Part shown: positions 26,006 to 35,004 of the stretch, one piece after another | How positions within the stretch are numbered: position 1 is the stretch's first letter | Layout: each line of letters begins with the position of its first letter | Source: Lachnospiraceae bacterium | GTDB taxonomy: Bacteria; Bacillota; Clostridia; Lachnospirales; Lachnospiraceae | Assembly: GCA_022764445.1 (NCBI GenBank) | Contig: JALERT010000225.1 | Location: 1 to 38,323, forward strand | Direction of reading: 5' to 3' | Length of the DNA: 38,323 nucleotides | The notes under the pieces: generated by a model | Told to the model about the DNA's origin: nothing | Database searches by the model: none | The model's input: only the letters and a program-made list of their open reading frames with translations | Translations under genes and position numbers: made by a program

Positions 26006-27940
26006 CTAACCAAGCTTCTCAATAAGATACTGAAGCATCTGGTCAACTGTATTGATATATCTTGAAGCTGCATTATAGGCATGCTGATAAGTCAAAAGAT
26101 TTACGAGTTCCTCTTCTGTAGATACACCCGATATCTGCTGCCTTCTGTCTTCTATACTTTCTGTAAGTTTTTCCTGGTTATCAACTTTTCCTGCCCATAT
26201 ATTATCCTGCGTACCAAGAGCACCCACCATCTCTGTATAATAATCATCAAATGAATATGATGTAAGCTTATCCGGATCAAGAACTGCAAACTCTTTTCCC
26301 CAGTTGCTTATCATTTCTTTATATATATCCTGATCGTAAGCACCATTCATTCCCTTGCTTTCATTAGCTTTTACTGCAAGAAGAGAATAATTGGCAAGTA
26401 TATCTTTATTGATTTCAAGATTATCAAGTGTATACATTGTAGAGATATCACTTTCATCCTCTTCATTATATACATAAAGACTATATGTTCCGTCAGGATT
26501 TTGTCTTGCAAGACCTATTTCATTGCCTTCCTCATCAACATGTTCAGAAGAATAAACCTGGGAATCAAGATTAATTACTGTATATCTTTTTATGCCTGTC
26601 CTTGCAAATAATTCATTGCCTACGGTGGCATCATCATCCGCACCTACCGGACAATTTACTACATCGAGTATTTTGTAACTTTTACCATCCTCAAGAGTAA
26701 TTTCCTCTCCGTCCTGGTTTGTTCCTAATATTCCACCAAGGCTTTTTAATGATATTTCAGGACAAAAAACACTATTTATCATATTCACAATCCCATTAAT
26801 AAGCTGATCGAACTGCGCCTCAACTCTTGTAAGAATAGAATTACCCGTTGTGTTATTGTATTTTTTAACTGATTCTTTATATTCTTCTTTAGCAACTTTA
26901 AATGCTTCCAGTCCAACATCATCAAGTTCACCATCTTCATTATAGAAATCAGATTCCTTCGGTTCTACAGGCATGTCCTTATATGTGGCAAATCCACTGC
27001 CTCTTGCAGTCAGAAGACCAAGAAGTGATCCCGTATCTGTCTTCTTTTCTTTTGAATATGCTTCATCTACGTTGTAAACCTCACCATAGCCATTGTCCTT
27101 CCATACAACCTTATACATAGGAGAAGTTTTGTTGGTCTCAAATTCCTGGGTTTCTTCATTGAACTCCTGTATTTTCATTTTCTCACAGCCCATGTGATAA
27201 CCCTTTGTCTCAAGTACAAGCGGAGCATTATTGATATATATCTGTACCATACCTTTTGAATCTTCATTGTAGGTAAAATATGTAAATCCTGCCAATTCAT
27301 CCATAAGCTGGTTTCTTGCATCTCTGTAATCATTAGCATTTTCTACACCAGAGGCTTCTGCCTTTGCTATAAGGCCATTGTACTTCGCAATCTTATCTGA
27401 TATGGCATTAATCTTATTAACCTGAACGGAAATCTCATTATTTAATCCGATCTGATAATCGGAAATCGCACTATATATATCCTTTGCTTTTTCAAGGAAT
27501 GACTCTGTCTGGGAAATAAAAAGTTCTCTATTGACAACGCTTTCAGGGTTGGTAGAAAGATCCTGAAGATTATTCCATATATCGTTCATTGCTTCCCTAA
27601 ATTCAACACCTTCAGTTTCACCAAGTACATCCTCAACTTCCTGGCCACACTCTACCTGTTTCTCGTAAAATGACTGACGGCTCACCTCAAGACGATACTC
27701 TTTATCAAGAAATATATCTCTTATCTGACGTACTTCTGCGACAGTAGTACCAAGTCCTGACTTAAGCTTTCCTGACTCGTTGAGCTTGACTGTCCTATAA
27801 TATGTATCTGTATTTATATTCTGCTGTCTTGTATATCCTACTGTATTAGTATTAGCAAGATTGTGCGCAGTTGTGTTAAGTCCGGACTGGGAAGTTCTAA
27901 GTCCTGAAACACCTACGCCAAAGCTTGTGAATAAACTCAT
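26006..27940 (-). CDS. flgK: Flagellar hook-associated protein FlgK (HAP1), first copy
   Basis: A 644-residue HAP1 homologue. It opens SFGVGVSGLRTSQSGLNTTA followed by HNLANTNTVGYTRQQ, then the conserved FREAMNDIWNNLQDLSTNPE block and NDYRDARNQLMDELAGF. The C-terminus has STEEELVNLLTYQHAYNAAS and VDQMLQYLIEKLG. ATG 27940 is chosen because AGGGAGA lies 11 nt upstream; a longer frame to 28000 would run through that site. It precedes the second flgK by 21 bp and follows flgN by 107 bp, a gap that contains a perfect stem-loop. Confidence 0.92.
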   Translation of the reverse strand: MSLFTSFGVGVSGLRTSQSGLNTTAHNLANTNTVGYTRQQNINTDTYYRTVKLNESGKLKSGLGTTVAEVRQIRDIFLDKEYRLEVSRQSFYEKQVECGQEVEDVLGETEGVEFREAMNDIWNNLQDLSTNPESVVNRELFISQTESFLEKAKDIYSAISDYQIGLNNEISVQVNKINAISDKIAKYNGLIAKAEASGVENANDYRDARNQLMDELAGFTYFTYNEDSKGMVQIYINNAPLVLETKGYHMGCEKMKIQEFNEETQEFETNKTSPMYKVVWKDNGYGEVYNVDEAYSKEKKTDTGSLLGLLTARGSGFATYKDMPVEPKESDFYNEDGELDDVGLEAFKVAKEEYKESVKKYNNTTGNSILTRVEAQFDQLINGIVNMINSVFCPEISLKSLGGILGTNQDGEEITLEDGKSYKILDVVNCPVGADDDATVGNELFARTGIKRYTVINLDSQVYSSEHVDEEGNEIGLARQNPDGTYSLYVYNEEDESDISTMYTLDNLEINKDILANYSLLAVKANESKGMNGAYDQDIYKEMISNWGKEFAVLDPDKLTSYSFDDYYTEMVGALGTQDNIWAGKVDNQEKLTESIEDRRQQISGVSTEEELVNLLTYQHAYNAASRYINTVDQMLQYLIEKLG

Positions 27941-28007
27941 ATGATATATTCTCCCTTCACATATATTCAAAACTTCCTTATAAAGTGAAAAGGACGTCAT
28001 TTGGGGA

Positions 28008-28041
28008 AATCACAGGAGAATATGTCTTATCTCCTGTGATT
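28008..28041 (-). other. Perfect intercistronic stem-loop between flgN and flgK
   Basis: AATCACAGGAGA (28008-28019) pairs perfectly with 28030-28041 around a 10-nt loop. Only TTTCCCC follows on the minus strand, so it is a weak terminator at best. It may act as a partial attenuator, a processing site or a 3' stabiliser for the flgM-flgN part of the message. Confidence 0.7.
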
Positions 28042-28047
28042 ATATAA

Positions 28048-28563
28048 TTACTGCTTTGCATCAAATGCTGTTACTCCTACATCAGAACCATAGCTGCTTG
28101 ATGCATTGCGATTGTAATTATTGCTCCCTGGTGACATCCGTGTACTCTTAATAAAATTCATATTGAATTCAATCATTTCAAGGGAATTTTCTATTAATTC
28201 TTTATTCTTTTCATTGGCATCAACCAGCCTCTTCATGATATCCTTTAGCGAATCATGAAGCATTGTTATCTTCTTTTTCTCATCTGGCTGACCTTCGAGA
28301 AGTTTTGCCAATGTTGAAAGATCCAGTTCCTTTGGATCTCTGTTTAAAACTACACCAACATTTTTTGTAACTTCTTCACGCCTCTTATCAATTATGTTAA
28401 CCTTATCTATAAGAAACTGTTCTTTAGCTGTTATACTCTCCAGTTCCTTTAAATCACCTTTTACCAATATAACTGTCTTTCTTTCAGATATTGGCAGAAG
28501 TTCTTCATATATCTTTTTTTCTTCTTCCAACGTCTGAAGAAGTTCTTCCATCAAACTAGCCAA
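28048..28563 (-). CDS. flgN: FlgN family flagellar export chaperone
   Basis: A 171-residue helical cytoplasmic protein that in characterised systems binds FlgK and FlgL before export. The region 5-135 is a long coiled-coil-like helix set (LMEELLQTLEEEKKIYEELL; FLIDKVNIIDKRREEV), and the last 35 residues are polar and disordered. Position between flgM and flgK is the classical one. The start appears to be TTG at 28563: GAGGAGA lies 8 nt before it, whereas the in-frame ATG at 28551 is 20 nt from that site. The gap to flgM is 15 bp. Confidence 0.87.
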   Translation of the reverse strand: MASLMEELLQTLEEEKKIYEELLPISERKTVILVKGDLKELESITAKEQFLIDKVNIIDKRREEVTKNVGVVLNRDPKELDLSTLAKLLEGQPDEKKKITMLHDSLKDIMKRLVDANEKNKELIENSLEMIEFNMNFIKSTRMSPGSNNYNRNASSSYGSDVGVTAFDAKQ

Positions 28564-28578
28564 TATATACTCTCCTCG

Positions 28579-28857
28579 TTAAATACCTATATCAAAATAT
28601 TTGCTGACCATCTTATCAGCAATCTCCTGAGCAGATACATTATATGTTCCTGAGTTCATTGCACTCTTAATCTCTGCGACCTTATCTTCTCTTATATCAG
28701 GAGTCTGTGAAAGAGCTTTTTTTACTGTCTGGTAGTCTTTTGCAGACTGTGATATTTCAAACTGGTCTCTTTTATCTGTCTCACTATTCTTTGATACTTT
28801 CTTAGTTTTATTAGCCTCATATACGCGGCTAACCTGATTTAATGCATCGATTCTCAT
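28579..28857 (-). CDS. flgM: Anti-sigma-28 factor FlgM
   Basis: A 92-residue, largely disordered protein that holds sigma-28 inactive until the hook is complete and FlgM is exported. The N-terminus MRIDALNQVSRVYEA leads into the sigma-binding C-terminal part (VAEIKSAMNSGTYNVSAQEI, then ADKMV), typical of the family. The length is standard. It is first in the operon behind the sigma-28 promoter at 28906-28932, so its synthesis depends on the factor it inhibits. A GGTGG-type ribosome site precedes ATG 28857. Confidence 0.95.
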   Translation of the reverse strand: MRIDALNQVSRVYEANKTKKVSKNSETDKRDQFEISQSAKDYQTVKKALSQTPDIREDKVAEIKSAMNSGTYNVSAQEIADKMVSKYFDIGI

Positions 28858-28905
28858 AAAATCACCACCTAAATTAACTTCATAATATTCCTAGTTTCAC
28901 TTCTT

Positions 28906-28932
28906 TTATCGGATTATTTTTTTAAAACTTTA
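28906..28932 (-). promoter_or_regulatory. Sigma-28 (FliA/SigD) promoter of the flgM-flgN-flgK-flgK-flgL operon
   Basis: On the minus strand TAAAGTTT (28932-28925) is followed after exactly 11 nt by TCCGATAA (28913-28906). This is the full extended -35 and 7 of 8 bases of the -10 consensus GCCGATAA. flgM starts 49 nt downstream. Confidence 0.9.
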
Positions 28933-28953
28933 GTCTTTTTTTATGAAAAGAGA

Positions 28954-29033
28954 AAAACAGCCATGAAAATGTCATCCTCCCATCGTCAGTTTCTACTCTT
29001 ATTATGGGCAGCCAACACATTCACAGCTGTTTT
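28954..29033 (-). terminator. Nested stem-loop element, probable lysA terminator
   Basis: Part of the 323-bp gap between lysA and flgM. AAAACAGC (28954-28961) and GCTGTTTT (29026-29033) form the base. Further complementarity (AATGT/ACATT) continues the stem, and an inner CCCAT/ATGGG pair (28979-28983 with 29004-29008) closes a large loop. On the minus strand GCTGTTTTTCTC ends it, so it could stop lysA transcription before the flgM promoter. Confidence 0.4.
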
Positions 29034-29094
29034 ATTTATTCTATTATTTTATTAATTTTCTGATTATAATTTCAGACTTTTAAGTAAAAATAAC

Positions 29095-29169
29095 GTTACA
29101 ATTCAGACTCAATCCTTACACCTGCTGCCAGGTTTTATGAATTTAGTGAATGGAAGGCTGAACTGTTAC
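29095..29169 (+). repeat. Intergenic repeat element, copy A (3' side of lysA)
   Basis: A 75-bp element whose ends are imperfect inverted repeats: 29095-29109 (GTTACAATTCAGACT) matches the complement of 29155-29169 at 12 of 15 positions. It shares with copy B the left ACAATTCAG end, the core GTTTTATGAAT and the right AAGGCTG end. It ends 12 bp beyond the lysA stop codon. On the minus strand it could also fold as a long hairpin followed by GTTATTTTT, adding to lysA termination. Confidence 0.7.
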
Positions 29170-29180
29170 TTTGCAAGTTA

Positions 29181-30443
29181 TTAATAATTCTTAAGTATAT
29201 CGCAGAAATCAAATGTTGCGAAATAATCTTTTGGTGTTTCAGCTCTTCTTATCATCTGTACACTTCCATCCTCTTTAAGAAGTAATTCTGCTGATTTAAG
29301 CTTACCATTATAATTATATCCCATTGCAAAACCATGAGCACCTGTATCATGTATAAAGAGATAATCGCCCATATCAATCTTTGGAAGCATACGGTCTATT
29401 GCAAACTTATCGTTATTTTCACAAAGTGAACCTGTTACATCATACTTATGGTCACATGGTTCATTTTCTTTACCAAGAACAGTAATGTGATGATAAGCTC
29501 CATACATTGCAGGACGCATTAGATTAACAGCACATGCATCAACACCGATGTACTCTTTATATATATGCTTTTCATGTATTGCCTGTGTTACAAGACCACC
29601 ATAAGGCGCGAGCATAAATCTTCCAAGCTCTGTGAAAATTGCCACATCTCCAAGGCCTGCAGGAACCATTATCTTTTCAAACTGCTTTCTTACGCCTTCA
29701 CCTATTACTGCTATATCGTTTGGCTCTTTATCAGGAGTATATGGTATGCCTACACCACCGGAAAGATTTATAAATGCTATATCAACACCTGTTTTTTCTT
29801 TTACTTCTACTGCGAGTTCAAAAAGTATGCCTGCAAGTGTTGGATAATAATCATTGCTTACAGTATTACTTGCAAGGAATGAGTGAATACCGAAGTGCTT
29901 TGCTCCCATATTCTTAAGGCGGTTAACAGCTTCTATAAGCTGTTCCTTTGTCATACCGTACTTTGCTTCTCCCGGATTGTCCATAATGTCTGTTCCCATC
30001 TGGAAAACTCCGCCCGGATTGTATCTGCAGCAGATAGTCTCAGGTATACCTGCTACTTCTTCTAGAAAATCTATATGTGTTATATCATCAAGATTGATAT
30101 ATGCACCAAGCTCTTTTGCCTTTTTATATTCTGCTGCCGGTGTAACATTTGACGAGAACATGATATCAGAGCCTTTGAAACCACATGCTTCTGACATCAT
30201 AAGTTCTGTAAGTGAAGAACAGTCAACACCGCATCCTTCTTCCTGTAAGATTTTAAGAATAAATGGATTTGGAGTTGCCTTAACTGCGAAATATTCGCGG
30301 TATCCTTTATTCCATGAAAATGCAGCCTTTAACTTTCTTGCGTTTTCACGAATACCCTTTTCATCATATATGTGAAATGGTGTAGGATAAGTCTTTGCTA
30401 TCTCAACAATCTGCTCTTTAGTAACGAATGGTGTCTTTTTCAT
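29181..30443 (-). CDS. lysA: Diaminopimelate decarboxylase
   Basis: A 420-residue PLP enzyme that converts meso-diaminopimelate to L-lysine. The PLP lysine lies in YFAVKATPNP, followed by CGVDCSSLTELM, the HFGIHSFLASN block, LSGGVGIPY, and the SLCENNDKFA segment matching the conserved catalytic-cysteine region. GAHGFAMGYNYNGKL is also family-like. It belongs to the longer LysA/PLP-decarboxylase subgroup common in Clostridia. AAAGGAAG precedes ATG 30443. It stands alone, bracketed by two related intergenic repeat elements and divergent from the topoisomerase operon. Confidence 0.92.
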   Translation of the reverse strand: MKKTPFVTKEQIVEIAKTYPTPFHIYDEKGIRENARKLKAAFSWNKGYREYFAVKATPNPFILKILQEEGCGVDCSSLTELMMSEACGFKGSDIMFSSNVTPAAEYKKAKELGAYINLDDITHIDFLEEVAGIPETICCRYNPGGVFQMGTDIMDNPGEAKYGMTKEQLIEAVNRLKNMGAKHFGIHSFLASNTVSNDYYPTLAGILFELAVEVKEKTGVDIAFINLSGGVGIPYTPDKEPNDIAVIGEGVRKQFEKIMVPAGLGDVAIFTELGRFMLAPYGGLVTQAIHEKHIYKEYIGVDACAVNLMRPAMYGAYHHITVLGKENEPCDHKYDVTGSLCENNDKFAIDRMLPKIDMGDYLFIHDTGAHGFAMGYNYNGKLKSAELLLKEDGSVQMIRRAETPKDYFATFDFCDILKNY

Positions 30444-30547
30444 GTGTATACTTCCTTTCTTGGACTTATTTATATTTTAATAACTTCTGACAAAAAATAA
30501 TATCAAAAAATGGCTCCCGTTTCAATAGCATAACTTATTTATATAGA

Positions 30548-30577
30548 TTGATTTTTTAAATTTATTTATGATATAAT
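30548..30577 (+). promoter_or_regulatory. Promoter of the parE-parC operon
   Basis: TTGATT (30548-30553) and a consensus TATAAT (30572-30577) with 18-nt spacing; TGA directly before it makes an extended -10. Transcription would begin near 30584, so the repeat element copy B lies in the 5' leader. No equally good promoter for the divergent lysA was found in this gap. Confidence 0.65.
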
Positions 30578-30597
30578 GCAAATGTTTGTTCGTTTTG

Positions 30598-30669
30598 GTG
30601 ACAATTCAGCCATGTATACCCTACTGTCATGTTTTATGAATGTTAAGTAATGAAAGGCTGGAATGCTAC
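30598..30669 (+). repeat. Intergenic repeat element, copy B (leader of parE)
   Basis: A 72-bp relative of copy A in the same orientation. Left end GTGACAATTCAGCCA and right end AGGCTGGAATGCTAC (30655-30669) are imperfect inverted repeats; counting G-U pairs, 12 of 15 positions pair as RNA. The shared core GTTTTATGAAT lies in the middle. It starts about 14 nt after the predicted transcription start and ends 42 nt before the start codon. Confidence 0.7.
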
Positions 30670-30711
30670 CGCTTTTAAGCGATTTATCATAAATATGGAA
30701 TGGAGAATATT

Positions 30712-32646
30712 ATGAGTGAATATACAGGAAAAGAAATAGTAATCCTGGAGGGACTTGAAGCCGTAAGGAAACGTCCCGGCATGTACATAGGTTCAACCGG
30801 TTCAAGAGGTCTTCATCATCTTATATGGGAGATTCTTGATAACAGTATAGATGAGCATCTTGCCGGATTCTGTAATGAAATTACCATAACTTTGCAAAAA
30901 GACGGAGGAATATGCATAGAAGATAACGGGCGTGGTATTCCCGTGGATATACATCCTGCAAAAAAAATACCTACTGTCAGAGTAGTTTTTACAATACTTC
31001 ATGCCGGTGGAAAGTTCGGAAACACAGCATACAAGGTATCAGGTGGTCTTCATGGTGTAGGTTCTTCTGTAGTTAATGCATTATCAACCCATCTCACTGT
31101 TGAAATCAAAAGAGACGGACTTATCTACAGGGATGAATATGAAAATGGCGGTCATCCGATAACACCTCTTAATAATAAAAAAGAGCTTGAACCTATTGGA
31201 AAATGTGCAAACTCATCATCAGGAACAAAGGTAACATTTTATCCTGATCCTGAGATTTTTGAAACAATAAACTTTAAGGCAGAAGTTATAAAAAAGAAAT
31301 TAAAAGAAATAGCATATCTTAATAAAAATCTTAAGCTTAACTTTATCAATGAAGTTGATGGCGAAAAGAAAGAATACCTTGAAGAACATGGTATACAAAG
31401 TTTCATTAAATATATCAACAGGGATTCTTCTGTTATACACGAAGAGCCTATTTACATCGAGGGACAGAGTGGTGACATAGAAGTAGAGATTGCTTTTCAG
31501 TACACGACAAATTATGGTGAACAGATTAATCCATACTGCAACAGAATAAATGTCGTTGACGGTGGAACACTTGTTACGGGATTTAAGACAGCTCTTACAC
31601 GTGTCATGAACCAATATGCAAGAGAGCTTGGCGTACTTAAGGATAAGGATGAAAACTTTGATGGTAAGGACATACGTAATGGTATCGTTGCCATTATCTC
31701 GATTAAACATCCTGATCCTCAGTTTGAGGGACAGACTAAGACGAAGCTTGGTAATACTGATGCCAAGACTGCGGTGGATGATGTATTTAGTACAGAGGTA
31801 CAAAGATATCTTGATAAAAATGTAGATGTGCTTAAGGCAATTCTTGATAACTCAATGAAGTCTTATAATGCACGCAAAGTAAGTGATAAAGCACGTAACG
31901 CCGTACTTAAGCAGTTAAATGATGTCGATACAAAAAGTAAACTTGCCGCGTGTACATCTAAAAAAGCTTCTGAATGTGAAGTATATATCGTGGAGGGAGA
32001 TTCAGCCGGTGGCACCGTAAAAACTGCAAGAAACAGGAAAACCCAGGCTGTACTTCCCCTTAGAGGAAAGATACTTAACGTAGAGAAAGCTACACTTGAG
32101 AAAATACTTATGAACAATGAGATAAAGTCCATGATTGCTGCATTTGGATGCGGAATTGGAGATGATTTTGATATAAGCAAACTTAGATATGATAAAATCA
32201 TCATTCTTACTGATGCGGACGTCGACGGTGCTCATATCAGCACACTTTTACTTACATTCTTCTACAGATTTATGCCGGAACTTATATACTCAGGAAAGAT
32301 TTACAGAGGTCTTCCACCTTTGTATAAGGTTGATTATGAGGTTTCTTCAGGAAAAAGTAAAAAGAAAAAATCTGAATATATATTTAATGACTTTGAGCTT
32401 GAGAAGTTCAGAAAGAATAAAGACAATAAAATTATTAGCATACAGCGATATAAAGGTCTTGGTGAAATGGATGCCGAACAGCTTTGGGAGACAACTCTTA
32501 ATCCTGAGACAAGACTTCTCGCACAGATATCCATAAGTGACAGCGTCGATGCAGATGATGTTACTACGACACTTATGAGTAGTAACGTTCCTCCGAGACG
32601 ACAGTTTATTATGGAAGAAGCTAAGTATGCTAACCTTGATATATAG
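30712..32646 (+). CDS. parE: Type IIA topoisomerase B subunit (ParE/GyrB family)
   Basis: A 644-residue ATPase subunit. The GHKL ATP site shows [26 protein letters not shown] and [15 protein letters not shown]. The transducer domain follows, then the TOPRIM domain with [26 protein letters not shown] and the metal site [11 protein letters not shown], and a C-terminal [20 protein letters not shown]. No large insert is present, as usual in Gram-positives. ATG 30712 has TGGAG 6 nt upstream and is preferred over ATG 30700. With the A subunit 14 bp downstream it forms a complete enzyme. Assignment to topoisomerase IV rather than a second gyrase rests on the partner lacking a clear GyrA box and is moderate. 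Confidence 0.88.
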   Translation: MSEYTGKEIVILEGLEAVRKRPGMYIGSTGSRGLHHLIWEILDNSIDEHLAGFCNEITITLQKDGGICIEDNGRGIPVDIHPAKKIPTVRVVFTILHAGGKFGNTAYKVSGGLHGVGSSVVNALSTHLTVEIKRDGLIYRDEYENGGHPITPLNNKKELEPIGKCANSSSGTKVTFYPDPEIFETINFKAEVIKKKLKEIAYLNKNLKLNFINEVDGEKKEYLEEHGIQSFIKYINRDSSVIHEEPIYIEGQSGDIEVEIAFQYTTNYGEQINPYCNRINVVDGGTLVTGFKTALTRVMNQYARELGVLKDKDENFDGKDIRNGIVAIISIKHPDPQFEGQTKTKLGNTDAKTAVDDVFSTEVQRYLDKNVDVLKAILDNSMKSYNARKVSDKARNAVLKQLNDVDTKSKLAACTSKKASECEVYIVEGDSAGGTVKTARNRKTQAVLPLRGKILNVEKATLEKILMNNEIKSMIAAFGCGIGDDFDISKLRYDKIIILTDADVDGAHISTLLLTFFYRFMPELIYSGKIYRGLPPLYKVDYEVSSGKSKKKKSEYIFNDFELEKFRKNKDNKIISIQRYKGLGEMDAEQLWETTLNPETRLLAQISISDSVDADDVTTTLMSSNVPPRRQFIMEEAKYANLDI

Positions 32647-32660
32647 AACGGAGATATAAA

Positions 32661-34916
32661 ATGAAGATAAAAGAACAACCAATTATCCAGCTGGATTTCT
32701 CAGAAGAAATGAGAAATTCATATCGTGATTATGCTGTAAGCGTAATAATATCCAGAGCGTTGCCGGATGTTAGAGATGGTCTCAAACCGGTACAAAGACG
32801 AATCCTTTATTCTATGAAGGAACTTGCACTCTCTCCTGACAAACCACATAGAAAGAGTGCCCGTATAGTCGGTGATACAATGGGTAAGTACCACCCTCAT
32901 GGTGACAGTTCAATATATGATGCCCTTGTACATATGACAGAGGATTACTCGCTTTCCCTTCCTCTTATAGACGGCCACGGAAACTTTGGCTCCATCGATG
33001 GTGACAGTGCCGCTGCCATGCGATACACAGAAGCACGTCTTTCAAAAGGCGCAATGACACTTCTTGATAACCTTGATAAAGGTCTTGTTCCTTTTGGGCC
33101 AAACTTTGACGAAAGCGAAAAGGAACCCCTTGTGCTTCCCGCTACTCTGCCAAACCTTATTATAAACGGTACTACAGGAATTGCCGTAGGTATGGCAACT
33201 AATATCCCACCCCACAATATATCTGAGGTTATAGACGGCGTAATAGCTTATATGGATAATCCGGAAATTAGCACAAAAGGTCTTATGAAGTATATAAAAG
33301 GACCTGACTTTCCTACGGGAGCTACAATTATAAATGAAGATGACATTTATAATATATATAATACAGGCGAGGGAAAACTTAAAATAAGAGCTGATGTTGA
33401 GATAGAAGACGGTGATAACGGGCGTAAAAACCTTGTCATCACTGAAATACCATATACGGTAGCAGGCAATAAGACAAAACTTCTTGAAAACCTTGTATCC
33501 CTTAGTAAAGATAAAGTATTTGATGAAATATATGATGTACGTGATGAATCCTCAAAAGAAGGCATACGTATCGTCATAGAAGTTAAGAAGGACAGGGATA
33601 TACAAAACCTGCTTAATGGTCTTTACCAGAAGACATCACTGGAAGACACATACGGAGTTAATATGCTTGCCGTTAAGGATAAGCAGCCTATAACTTTTAC
33701 TCTCAAAGGTCTTATAGAAGAGTTTGTTCTATTTCAGGAGGAGCTTTACACTAAGGAGTATACTTATCTTCTCAATAAAGCTAAAGACAGACTTGAGATA
33801 GTAGATGGACTTATTAAGGCAACAGATGTTATCGACCTTATAATAGAAATACTTCGTGGAAGCAATTCAGTTAAGCAGGCAAAGGCATGTCTTATCCACG
33901 GTGATACAACGGATATTAATTTCAAATCATCTGCTTCAAAAAAAGCTGCCTCAAAGCTTGACTTTACTGAACGTCAGGCAGAAGCAATTCTTACCATGCA
34001 GCTTAGCAAACTTATAGGGCTAGAAGTTCTTAAGCTCCATCAGGAAAATGATACGCTTCTAAAAAACATAGATGAGTACAATAAAATACTTGGCGATATT
34101 AATGAGCTTCATAAAGTAATTAAGAAACGTCTAAGAGCTTATAAAAAGGAGTTTGGTCGTCCTAGAAGAACTAAACTTGATAATCTTGACAATGTTAAGT
34201 ACGTTGAGGAAATTAAAGAAGAAACAATATATGTTCTTATAGACCGCTTTGGCTACTGCAAGTCCGTTGATGAAGCCAGCTACAGCAGGATTGCAGCGGA
34301 AACTCTTGCAGAGTACACTCATATAATACCTATGAGCAATACCGACAAACTTTGTGTATTTACTGCCGGCGGAGTGATGCACCAGATAAAAGCACTATCC
34401 ATACCGAAAGGAAAGAGCCGCGACAAAGGTGTACTTATACAGACTCTCTGTAAACTGGATAAAGATGAAGTACTTACGTATATAGCATTTGAAGATCTTT
34501 TTGAATCACAGCTTCTCTTTGTAACTGCATCAGGTTATGTTAAGCTTGTATCCGGTGTAGAGTTTGAAACAAACCGATTAAGCGTAGTATCTACTAAGCT
34601 TGACGCTGATGACAAACTTGTGTGTGTCAGACCGATAACAGTTGACGATGCCATTGCAGGAGACAGGGATGTAGTAATGATAACGTCAAAAGGTGCATCT
34701 CTTAGGTTCCCGCTTGACCAGGTAAATGAATTTAAGAAGACAAGCCGCGGTCTTAAAGGAATAACATTTACGGATGATTCCGACAAACTTGTACATGCAG
34801 ATATTGCAACACCTGACAATGATGATCTTGTATTTGATGGCCGCCATTACAATCCTAAAAAGATTCGTTCTAAAAAACGAAATGATAAACCGACTAAATC
34901 AAAGATTTTTATATAA
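32661..34916 (+). CDS. parC: Type IIA topoisomerase A subunit (ParC/GyrA family)
   Basis: A 751-residue DNA-cleaving subunit. The breakage-reunion domain contains [38 protein letters not shown] and the catalytic tyrosine Y122 in [13 protein letters not shown] coiled-coil tower with the [14 protein letters not shown] block follows, then a beta-pinwheel C-terminal domain (about 500-730). Where gyrases carry the QRRGGKG box, this protein has PKGKSRDKG, so DNA wrapping and negative supercoiling are doubtful and a decatenating topoisomerase IV role is favoured (inference). ACGGAGA precedes the ATG. It ends 5 bp before a strong terminator. Confidence 0.88.
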   Translation: MKIKEQPIIQLDFSEEMRNSYRDYAVSVIISRALPDVRDGLKPVQRRILYSMKELALSPDKPHRKSARIVGDTMGKYHPHGDSSIYDALVHMTEDYSLSLPLIDGHGNFGSIDGDSAAAMRYTEARLSKGAMTLLDNLDKGLVPFGPNFDESEKEPLVLPATLPNLIINGTTGIAVGMATNIPPHNISEVIDGVIAYMDNPEISTKGLMKYIKGPDFPTGATIINEDDIYNIYNTGEGKLKIRADVEIEDGDNGRKNLVITEIPYTVAGNKTKLLENLVSLSKDKVFDEIYDVRDESSKEGIRIVIEVKKDRDIQNLLNGLYQKTSLEDTYGVNMLAVKDKQPITFTLKGLIEEFVLFQEELYTKEYTYLLNKAKDRLEIVDGLIKATDVIDLIIEILRGSNSVKQAKACLIHGDTTDINFKSSASKKAASKLDFTERQAEAILTMQLSKLIGLEVLKLHQENDTLLKNIDEYNKILGDINELHKVIKKRLRAYKKEFGRPRRTKLDNLDNVKYVEEIKEETIYVLIDRFGYCKSVDEASYSRIAAETLAEYTHIIPMSNTDKLCVFTAGGVMHQIKALSIPKGKSRDKGVLIQTLCKLDKDEVLTYIAFEDLFESQLLFVTASGYVKLVSGVEFETNRLSVVSTKLDADDKLVCVRPITVDDAIAGDRDVVMITSKGASLRFPLDQVNEFKKTSRGLKGITFTDDSDKLVHADIATPDNDDLVFDGRHYNPKKIRSKKRNDKPTKSKIFI

Positions 34917-34921
34917 AAAAG

Positions 34922-34963
34922 AAAGCCCCACAACCAGCATATTTACGCTATTTGCGGGGCTTT
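34922..34963. terminator. Bidirectional terminator between parC and the acidic-protein gene
   Basis: AAAGCCCC (34922-34929) pairs with GGGGCTTT (34956-34963), extended by several inner pairs. The minus-strand reading is followed by a T-rich run and the plus-strand reading by TTTATAT. It separates convergent transcription units. Confidence 0.87.
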
Positions 34964-35004
34964 ATATAATACTAACACTCTAAGCAGATTTTCTACAGAA
35001 GTTT

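Noticed and set aside
29565-30375. Overlapping plus-strand frames of 105 and 132 codons within lysA
   Set aside because: Antisense shadows of lysA; composition reflects reverse-complemented codons.
31300-31803. 167-codon minus-strand frame within parE
   Set aside because: Shadow of the conserved parE frame; its sequence is unlike any family and has no start signal.
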